Origin: an uncultured Gemmatimonadota bacterium
GTDB lineage: Bacteria > Gemmatimonadota > Gemmatimonadetes > Gemmatimonadales > Gemmatimonadaceae
Direction: 5' to 3'
Length of the DNA stretch: 11,529 nt
NCBI GenBank assembly: GCA_903894655.1
Contig: CAITQY010000496.1
Location: 1-11,529 of the forward strand
This document shows, one piece after another, positions 6,038-11,529 of the stretch. Made by a program: the position numbers and the translations under genes. Each line of letters opens with the position of its first letter. Position 1 is the first letter of the stretch. The notes beneath the pieces are model-generated. The model was not told the DNA's origin. It saw nothing but the letters and a program-made list of their open reading frames with translations, and did no database searches.

Positions 6038-7749
6038 TGGCCGTGATGCGGCTCGCGACCATTCGCGTGCGCCTGATCGCCGGCTTCGGCACCTCCGTCG
6101 GCCTGCTCCTGCTGGCCGGATTGCTGGGCTGGTACGGACTCCAGCGCAGCAACGCCGAAGCGGAAACCACCGTCCGCGCGCTCGCCGATCGGTCGGAGTT
6201 CACCGAACAGGCCACCACCACCGTGCTCCGTGAGCTGGTGGCAGGCTTGCGCTATCTCATGAGTCGCTCGGCCGAAGACGAAGCGCAGTACATCGGCCTC
6301 GTGGCCGAAGCCGGGAGGCTTCGGCGCAACGCCCTTGAGCAGGGCCTACTGCGCGCTGACGAACGCCAGCGGCTCGAGGCTATCGGTGAGCTACAGGCCG
6401 CCATGGAAGTACGCATCGCCGTCACACACGCGTGGCAGGTGGTCGGCAATGAAGAAAACGCGCAACGCGTGTTGCAGGAGACCAGCCGCGACATGCAGGC
6501 GATCGAGACGGAGCTGCAGGCCCTGCGCCGTGAGGCACGCACCGGCGCTGACGACTCGATGGATCGCATGCGCGACGGGCTCTGGCGCGCCGAGCTGCTG
6601 CTGGCCCTCGTGGTCGCCTCGGCCTTCGGCGTGGCGGCGTTCTTTGGGCTCTCCACCGCACGCGCCGTCAACGATCCGCTGGTACGGCTGCGCAACGACA
6701 TGATGGCGATCGGCGCCGGCGACCTGCGCGATCCCGACGTCGACCTCCGGCTTTCCGGTGTCGCGCGGGAGTACGCCGAACTGATCGATGCCATGCAGCA
6801 AGCGCGGGAGCGCCTTCGCCGCCTGCTGTCCCGCGTGCAGGACGAAGCCGATCAGGTCACCCTCGCCGCTAGTGAGCTCAGTGCATCCGCCTCGTCGGCG
6901 GCGGCCTCGTCGCAGCATGTCACCACCGCCGTGGTGGAGATCTCGCACGGTGCCACGGTGCAGCTGAGCGCGCTCAACGTCGCCAGCCTCACCGTGAAGC
7001 AGCTGGCAGAAGTGGGCGCCACGATCGGTGAAGCGGCGGAAGAAACCGATCGCGTGGGACGTGACATCCGGAGCACCACCAACAATACGCGCGCTCAGGT
7101 GCAGCTGGCCATCGACACGCTGCTCGGGGCTCGCGAAGTCGTGACGGCATCGCGCACCGAAATGGTCTCGCTGAGGGACGCGACCAGCGTCATCGACGAC
7201 TTCGTGAGCGTCATCTCTGAGATCGCAACGCAGACCAACTTGCTCGCCCTCAACGCCACCATCGAAGCGGCGCGTGCGGGCAGCGCCGGGCGTGGCTTTG
7301 CCGTGGTCGCGCAGGAAGTGCGCGCCTTGGCCGAACAGAGCGCCAACGCCGCCAACGAGGTGACGAAGAATGTGAAGCGCATCCGCGTGCGCATTGCCAG
7401 CGCCTCGAGTGCGGTCGACTCCGGCGCCACGCGCCTCAAGGACGTGGAAACCGTGGCGGAGGGCGTCGGCGAGGCGCTCGCGCGCATCGAACACGCGGTG
7501 GCGCAGGTGGAAGGGGCGGCGTCACGCGTCTCCACCGCCGTGCACGCGAACCGTCAGTCGCTGGGCGCGGTGCAGAAGTCGCTCACCAGCGCCCGGGACA
7601 CCGCGGAAGGGCACGCCGCGGCGGCGGAGCAAGTGGCGGCCAGCACGGAGCAGACATCCGCCTCCGCGCAGGAAGTGTCCGCCACCGCCGAAATGCTGCA
7701 GACGGCGTCACTTCGCGTACGCGGGTTGATCGGCGAATTCAGGACGTGA
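6037..7749 (+). CDS. Methyl-accepting chemotaxis protein (membrane chemoreceptor)
   Basis: This 570-residue receptor is predicted to sense an outside signal and control the CheA kinase through CheW. Membrane helix 1 lies at about 13-34. The periplasmic part (about 35-182) is helical, with no visible Cache or PAS motif, and looks like a four-helix-bundle sensor. Helix 2 is at about 185-204, followed by HAMP (about 208-262, with Pro214) and a long coiled coil. The hairpin tip is QTNLLALNATIEAARAGSAG (399-418), then RGFAVVAQEVRALAEQ. Two changes are odd: Ser416 where most receptors have Glu, and a C-terminus (GLIGEFRT) without a CheR/CheB-tethering pentapeptide. The start is the ATG at 6037, sharing its A with the stop of the binding protein; GGAGG at 6023-6027 is 9 bases upstream. 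No che genes are in view. The coupling suggests the binding protein is its ligand-bearing partner, which is inference. Confidence 0.96.
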   Translation: MAVMRLATIRVRLIAGFGTSVGLLLLAGLLGWYGLQRSNAEAETTVRALADRSEFTEQATTTVLRELVAGLRYLMSRSAEDEAQYIGLVAEAGRLRRNALEQGLLRADERQRLEAIGELQAAMEVRIAVTHAWQVVGNEENAQRVLQETSRDMQAIETELQALRREARTGADDSMDRMRDGLWRAELLLALVVASAFGVAAFFGLSTARAVNDPLVRLRNDMMAIGAGDLRDPDVDLRLSGVAREYAELIDAMQQARERLRRLLSRVQDEADQVTLAASELSASASSAAASSQHVTTAVVEISHGATVQLSALNVASLTVKQLAEVGATIGEAAEETDRVGRDIRSTTNNTRAQVQLAIDTLLGAREVVTASRTEMVSLRDATSVIDDFVSVISEIATQTNLLALNATIEAARAGSAGRGFAVVAQEVRALAEQSANAANEVTKNVKRIRVRIASASSAVDSGATRLKDVETVAEGVGEALARIEHAVAQVEGAASRVSTAVHANRQSLGAVQKSLTSARDTAEGHAAAAEQVAASTEQTSASAQEVSATAEMLQTASLRVRGLIGEFRT

Positions 7750-8881
7750 GTTCGACCACCATCACGCCGCGCTCGGCGAGCATCGCAAAATAGCGTTCGG
7801 CCGGAATGCACTCGTCGGGCGTGTGCACGCCGGCGGCGATTGCGCCGGTGGCCTGCAGTTGCCCGGTGATCGAGAGCGTGTAGCCGGTGGTGCGCATCAT
7901 CGCGGAGATGCCGTGCGCCGCATCGTACCGGTCGAGCACTTCCCAGACCCGCGTGCCCGTCACGCCGTCCTTCGTGCCGCGTACCACCACGCGTAACGCC
8001 ACGAGATCGGGCTTGCCCTTGCGCAGCTGTTCGCCGGCCACCCGCACGAACACGTCGCGGGGCACCACCTGCTGGCCCTTCACATCGACGGCATCGCTGC
8101 CGAGCAGACCGAGATCGCGAATCGCTGCCATGACCCGCGCGTGTCCCGGATAGCGCAGCGTCTTGTACTCCATGGTCGGAATGACGCCGGCGTAGCGATA
8201 CACCATGGTGGAGAGGCCGCCCGCCGTATGGAACGCTTCGAGGTCACCCACTGGTTCGGCAAACGGCACCGACTCGAGCTCGGAGAGCGCGGTCACATGG
8301 GCCGGCTGTCCGTTGCGGACGACCAGCGACGCCGTCGTGTAGTAGTCCACCATGCCTTCGATGGAGTAGGCAATCTGGTAGCCGAGCGGTGGCTCCGGAT
8401 TTTGTGGGAGCCCGCCCACGTACAGCTTGACGCTCTCGACCGTGTCGAACTGATCGATACCGTGCTGCGCGATGATGTTGGCCATGCCGGGGGCGAGACC
8501 GGTGTCGGGGATCACACTGATCCCCTTGGCTTTCGCCGCCGCGTCGAGCTTCTTCTGTTCCTGCACGATGTGCGTGTTGCCGCCCAGATCGGCGAAGTGC
8601 ACACCCACGTCGACCGCGATGGCGGCCAGACCGGCGTTAAAGTAGTACGGGATGGCGCTCATGACCGCGTCGCAGCGGGAGAAGACGGCCCGCACGGCAT
8701 CGGCATCACGCACGTCGAGGGCCATCGCTTCGAGCCGGGCTCCGATGAACGGGGTGAGGAAGGCGGGAAGGGCGCCGACATGGACGTCGGCCAGGACGAC
8801 CTGCGAGACCGACGGATTGTTCAATAAATCATACGTGCACGCGGTGCCTTGCAGCCCCGCGCCGAGCACAAGCATGCGCAT
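7739..8881 (-). CDS. Saccharopine dehydrogenase-family enzyme, lysine 6-dehydrogenase-like
   Basis: This 380-residue protein is probably a cytoplasmic NAD(P)-dependent amino-acid dehydrogenase. The N-terminal Rossmann fold has VLGAGLQG (5-12, GxGxxG) and VLADVHV (29-35). The middle carries VIPDTGLAPGMANI (123-136) and LYVGGLPQNPEPPLGY (153-168), then LEAFHTAGGLST (214-225) and YKTLRYPGHA (239-248). By memory this order and wording match the lysine 6-dehydrogenases of Geobacillus (about 385 residues), which oxidatively deaminate the side-chain amine of lysine. A saccharopine reductase or other substrate remains possible, as the family is broad. The start is the ATG at 8881, with GGAG 8 bases upstream and the Rossmann strand immediately after. 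A frame reaching 9037 would overlap the divergent neighbour. The 3' end overlaps the chemoreceptor by 11 bases, tail to tail. Confidence 0.87.
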   Translation of the reverse strand: MRMLVLGAGLQGTACTYDLLNNPSVSQVVLADVHVGALPAFLTPFIGARLEAMALDVRDADAVRAVFSRCDAVMSAIPYYFNAGLAAIAVDVGVHFADLGGNTHIVQEQKKLDAAAKAKGISVIPDTGLAPGMANIIAQHGIDQFDTVESVKLYVGGLPQNPEPPLGYQIAYSIEGMVDYYTTASLVVRNGQPAHVTALSELESVPFAEPVGDLEAFHTAGGLSTMVYRYAGVIPTMEYKTLRYPGHARVMAAIRDLGLLGSDAVDVKGQQVVPRDVFVRVAGEQLRKGKPDLVALRVVVRGTKDGVTGTRVWEVLDRYDAAHGISAMMRTTGYTLSITGQLQATGAIAAGVHTPDECIPAERYFAMLAERGVMVVELTS

Positions 8882-8919
8882 ATGGGTGACTCCAGCAATC
8901 TCGAGAAGGGGGAGTACTT
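8882..8919. promoter_or_regulatory. 38-base divergent start region with mirrored ribosome sites
   Basis: Both divergent genes take their ribosome sites from this gap. GGAG on the minus strand (8893-8890) lies 8 bases before the ATG at 8881. GGAG on the plus strand (8911-8914) lies 5 bases before the GTG at 8920. Together they form an inverted repeat ACTCC (8889-8893) / GGAGT (8911-8915) around a central CTCGAG (8900-8905). The gap is too short for two full promoters, so at least one must lie within the opposite gene. Confidence 0.6.
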
Positions 8920-9411
8920 GTGGATGAAAAGCTAATGCCTCCGGCGGGCGAACGCGGCGAGGGGCGGGAATCGAGCCTGTGGCGTTCGCATCTCCTGGAG
9001 CACTCCTCGCAACTCGCTGAGGTGCTTTCATCGGCACATCGGATCGCGGTGATCGGCATCAAACCAGAGCTCGCCGGCGGGCCGGCGTACTACGTGCCGG
9101 CGTATCTGCAAGCGGCCGGCTTCGAGATCATTCCCGTGCCCGTGTACTACCCTGACATCACGGCGATACTGGGCGCACCGGTCCATCGGTCACTCCGCAC
9201 GGTGACCCCACCGGCCGACCTGGTGCTGCTGTTCCGCCGATCCGGCGACGTCGCGCAGCACGTCGAGGACATACTCGCAGCCGCACCGCGCGTGGTGTGG
9301 ATGCAGCAGGGCATTCACGATATCGCAGTGGCAGAGACGCTCGCCCGGGCGGGGATCGACGTGGTACAGGACGCGTGCGCGATGATCGTGCACCGCGACG
9401 CCCAGCCCTAG
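8920..9411 (+). CDS. CoA-binding domain protein, YccU-like
   Basis: This 163-residue single-domain cytoplasmic protein belongs to the CoA_binding_2 (COG1832) family, whose exact role is not established. The Rossmann core starts at RIAVIGIKPE (41-50), where GIK-P replaces the more usual G-S-P. It continues with YYVPAYLQAAGFEIIPV (57-73), ADLVLLFRRSGDVAQHVED (99-117, the family's hydrophobic-FRR-S motif), VVWMQQGI (125-132) and GIDVVQDACAMIVH (145-158), where a Cys is usual. The first 40 residues are a polar extension. The start is the GTG at 8920, given by the strong GGGGGAG 5 bases upstream; an in-frame ATG at 8935 is spaced too far. Its position, divergent from a dehydrogenase, might mean shared expression, but no functional link is shown. 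The last codons form one arm of a terminator-like hairpin. Confidence 0.9.
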   Translation: MDEKLMPPAGERGEGRESSLWRSHLLEHSSQLAEVLSSAHRIAVIGIKPELAGGPAYYVPAYLQAAGFEIIPVPVYYPDITAILGAPVHRSLRTVTPPADLVLLFRRSGDVAQHVEDILAAAPRVVWMQQGIHDIAVAETLARAGIDVVQDACAMIVHRDAQP

Positions 9412-9429
9412 GCGTCGCGGGAACGCCTA
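9393..9429. terminator. Paired alternative hairpins between convergent genes
   Basis: CCGCGACGCC (9393-9402) and GGCGTCGCGG (9411-9420) form a perfect 10-bp stem with an 8-base loop. TAGGCGT (9409-9415) and ACGCCTA (9423-9429) form a perfect 7-bp stem with a 7-base loop. They share bases 9411-9415, so only one can fold at a time. The second stem contains the stop codons of both convergent genes, one on each strand. Being symmetric they can fold in either transcript, which suits a two-way terminator. No T-run follows on either strand, so a U-independent or protein-aided stop would be needed. Confidence 0.5.
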
Positions 9430-10902
9430 CTGTCGCACGCGATTGCGGCCGTCCGCCTTGGCGCGATAGAGCGCCGCGTCGGACCGTGAGAACAGATCCT
9501 CAACGTTCTCGATGCGGGCCGCCGGAAACACCGCCACACCGACGCTGGCCGTGATTTTGAGCGGCGGATGATCGCCCCCTCGGGCGAACTCATAGTCGTC
9601 GATGGCCGCCCGGATACGCTCGGCGAACGACACCGCGCCTACCTCCTCGGTCTCGGGGAGCAGCACCAGAAACTCTTCACCGCCATATCGAGCCACGATA
9701 TCGCTGCCGCGGATCGTCGCGAGCAGCAGCTGTCCGACATCACGCAACACGTCGTCGCCGACCAGGTGGCCGTAGCTGTCGTTGACCTGTTTGAAGTGAT
9801 CGAGGTCGATCATCAAGAGCGCGAGCGTGGAGTCGTAGCGCAGTGCGCGCTCCATCTCCGCCGTGATGCGCTCGGTGAGCGCCCGCCGGTTGAGGAGTTG
9901 GGTGAGGGGATCGGTCTGCGCGAGCTGTTCGAGTCGCGCGTTGTCGGCCATCGTGCTCTCGACCATCTGCGCGCGCTGAATCACCGCCACCGCCGCCGTA
10001 ATGACGGCTTGCGCGAACTCGAGATCATGCGGCTCGAAGCGATCTTGGTCGCGCGTGCGACGCACGAGGAACACGCCGTACTGACCGCGGTCGACAGTAA
10101 ACGGCAGGGCGATCACGGAGCGGATCGGTACTTCGATCCCTTCGATACCCCACACCTGCCGCACGCCGTCGTACAGTGGATGCGTGTCGAGATCGTCCAC
10201 CAGCACCGGCTGTCCCGAGTCGAGGGCCGCCTTCAGCTCCGGATAGCGGTCGAGCTCGATGCTGAGGTGCTGCAGACCCGGGTTCTCGAACGCGGCTACG
10301 ACCACCGCCTGCGCATCGCCCGGTCGCGCCAGCACGATGGAGCAGTGCGACACGCCAAGCGCGCGCGCCGCACGACGCACCAGCAGATGGAAGAGTTCGG
10401 AGACCGACAGATCGCCGGTCACTTCGTGCAGGATGTCCACGAGCTTTCGACGGCTATCGGCATCCTGCTGCGCGCGCACGAGCGCTTCTTCCGTGCGCGC
10501 GAGCGCCATGCGGGTCGAGCGCAGGATGGCGCCCATGCGGAGCTGCGCCTGGACGCGTGCCAGTAACTCCTTCGGGCGATACGGCTTGCGAATGAAATCC
10601 GACGCGCCCAATCCCAACGACCGCACCGAGGCGTCCTCGGGCGGCTGCGCGGAGAGCATGAGCACCGGCAAATCACGCCAACGCTCTTCGCTCTTGATCC
10701 GCTCGAGCAGCTGACATCCATCGGCATCCGGCATCAGGATGTCGAGGAGCAGCAGATCGGGCGCGCGCTTCTCGAGCTGTTCCAGACAGGCCATCCCGCC
10801 ATTGGCGGGAATCACCTCGTATCCGTTTTCCTGCAACAGCCAGGTGACGGATTCGAGGACGGCCGCATCATCGTCAGCAACGAGAATTCGGGAGATGGGC
10901 AT
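9427..10902 (-). CDS. Diguanylate cyclase with receiver and GAF domains (REC-GAF-GGDEF)
   Basis: This 491-residue cytoplasmic response regulator is predicted to make c-di-GMP from two GTP when phosphorylated. The receiver domain (about 3-120) has the acidic cluster Asp10-12, phosphoacceptor Asp54 (LLLLDILMP), Ser84 and Lys106 (RKPY). A helical linker (about 122-160) leads to a GAF domain (about 160-312), whose ligand is unknown. The GGDEF domain (about 325-488) has the intact active site GGEEF (407-411), metal-site Asp366 (MIDLDHF) and the inhibitory-site motif RGSD (398-401) upstream of it. The enzyme should therefore be active and product-inhibited. The start is the ATG at 10902 with a weak ribosome site, 30 bases after the gyrA stop and with no terminator between, so read-through from gyrA is likely. 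No partner histidine kinase is in view. Confidence 0.95.
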   Translation of the reverse strand: MPISRILVADDDAAVLESVTWLLQENGYEVIPANGGMACLEQLEKRAPDLLLLDILMPDADGCQLLERIKSEERWRDLPVLMLSAQPPEDASVRSLGLGASDFIRKPYRPKELLARVQAQLRMGAILRSTRMALARTEEALVRAQQDADSRRKLVDILHEVTGDLSVSELFHLLVRRAARALGVSHCSIVLARPGDAQAVVVAAFENPGLQHLSIELDRYPELKAALDSGQPVLVDDLDTHPLYDGVRQVWGIEGIEVPIRSVIALPFTVDRGQYGVFLVRRTRDQDRFEPHDLEFAQAVITAAVAVIQRAQMVESTMADNARLEQLAQTDPLTQLLNRRALTERITAEMERALRYDSTLALLMIDLDHFKQVNDSYGHLVGDDVLRDVGQLLLATIRGSDIVARYGGEEFLVLLPETEEVGAVSFAERIRAAIDDYEFARGGDHPPLKITASVGVAVFPAARIENVEDLFSRSDAALYRAKADGRNRVRQ

Positions 10903-10932
10903 GAGCCGTCGGGATCAGCGGGGGTGATGCCG

Positions 10933-11529
10933 TTACGCCACGCCACCACCGTCGAGCCCCAGCTCTCCGGTCGGAGCGTCCCCTTCGGTGCCTTCTACGC
11001 CCTCTACGCCGTCCACGTCATCCTTGTCGTCCGGAATCACGCGGGCGACGGCCTGTACCACGTCGTGGTCGTCGAGCGCGACGAGCTTCACGCCCTGGGC
11101 CGCCCGGCCCGTGACGCGGATTTCGCTCACCCGCGAGCGGATCGCCACGCCCTGACGCGTCATGAGCATCAGTTCGTCTTCCGGCACGACTTCCATCAGC
11201 GCCACCACGTCGCCGGTCTTGGCGGTGCGGTTGAGCGTGAGGATGCCCTTGCCGCCGCGTTTCTGCACGCGGTATTCGCTCACTTCGCTGCACTTGCCGA
11301 GCCCCTTTTCGGTCACGACGAGCAACGTGGCCTCGCGCTTGATCACGACCATGCCCACGAGCTGATCGCCCGGGCGCAGTTCGACACCCTTCACGCCCGT
11401 CGTATCGCGGCCCATCTCCCGCACATCGCTCTCATGGAAACGCACCGAGAGACCATGGCGCGTCGCGAGGACGACATCGTTGCTGCCGGACGTCACCTGC
11501 ACGTCCATCAGTTCGTCGCCTTCCTCGAC
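10933..11529 (-). CDS. gyrA: DNA gyrase subunit A, C-terminal part (5' end beyond the window)
   Basis: The open frame enters from the right edge and runs 198 codons to a TAA at 10933. It is the end of the beta-pinwheel DNA-wrapping domain of GyrA, which lets gyrase add negative supercoils. The canonical GyrA box QKRGGKG lies at 11245-11265, preceded by EYRV. Repeated blade sequences are visible: VLATRHGLSVRFHESDVR, LLVVTEKGLGKCSEVSEY and LMLMTRQGVAIRSRVSEIRV. The box distinguishes GyrA from ParC. The last 32 residues form an acidic tail with 11 Asp/Glu and a VEGVEGTEG repeat. An internal ATG at 11508 is not the start, as the blade pattern continues upstream. The catalytic tyrosine and winged-helix domains are outside the window. 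Confidence 0.95.
   Translation of the reverse strand, partial: VEEGDELMDVQVTSGSNDVVLATRHGLSVRFHESDVREMGRDTTGVKGVELRPGDQLVGMVVIKREATLLVVTEKGLGKCSEVSEYRVQKRGGKGILTLNRTAKTGDVVALMEVVPEDELMLMTRQGVAIRSRVSEIRVTGRAAQGVKLVALDDHDVVQAVARVIPDDKDDVDGVEGVEGTEGDAPTGELGLDGGGVA

Noticed and set aside
8882..9037. A longer start for the dehydrogenase at 9037.
   Set aside because: It would overlap the divergent CoA-binding gene by over 100 bases and puts 52 unrelated residues before the Rossmann fold. The ATG at 8881 has a good ribosome site.
9568..10566. A 332-codon plus-strand frame opposite the diguanylate cyclase.
   Set aside because: Its composition is Arg/His/Glu-rich without domains and it has no ribosome site. 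The minus-strand gene has three intact domains.
1..11529. Search by eye for CRISPR arrays, insertion sequences, tRNA or rRNA genes and phage genes.
   Set aside because: No spaced direct repeats, transposase motifs, cloverleaf patterns or phage-like proteins were found. Nearly all sequence is explained by ordinary genes.

Overview
The window looks like chromosomal DNA from a GC-rich, aerobic, diderm bacterium. There is no sign of a phage, plasmid, insertion sequence or CRISPR array. The lineage is inferred, not proven. A caa3-type oxidase cluster with histidine-rich subunits, a DNA gyrase gene, and receptor and signalling genes with this base composition would suit Gemmatimonadota or a related soil or water group, and a 16S or marker-gene search would settle it.

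Left third (1-4525, all minus strand): a tight caa3-type cytochrome c oxidase operon. Reading order is ctaC (subunit II with a fused cytochrome c, a lipoprotein), ctaD (subunit I), ctaE (subunit III), ctaF (subunit IV), then the start of a CtaG-like assembly factor that runs off the left edge. Gaps are 29, 1 and 7 bases. The next gap, before ctaG, is 62 bases and holds a 15-bp RNA hairpin ending exactly on the ctaG start codon. All heme, CuA, CuB and proton-channel residues I looked for are present, so the enzyme should be active: it moves electrons from cytochrome c to O2 and pumps protons.

Middle (4526-8881): a 297-base AT-rich divergent region with two dyad elements separates the oxidase operon from a plus-strand pair. 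This pair is a lipoprotein substrate-binding protein of the amino-acid-binding (LivJ-like) type and a methyl-accepting chemotaxis protein, overlapping by one base (stop and start share an A). No ABC permease or ATPase lies beside them, so the binding protein may present its ligand to the chemoreceptor rather than to a transporter. Converging on them, with an 11-base overlap, is a saccharopine dehydrogenase-family enzyme that resembles lysine 6-dehydrogenase.

Right third (8882-11529): a CoA-binding Rossmann protein (YccU-like) diverges from the dehydrogenase across only 38 bases. It converges on a REC-GAF-GGDEF diguanylate cyclase; the 15-base gap between them and the adjacent gene ends carry two mutually exclusive hairpins. 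The cyclase lies 30 bases downstream of the 3' end of gyrA and is probably read through from it. Taken together the window is core respiration and DNA topology with a signalling module (chemoreceptor plus c-di-GMP synthesis) between them. The most novel-looking items are the binding protein-chemoreceptor pair and the ctaG start-codon hairpin.
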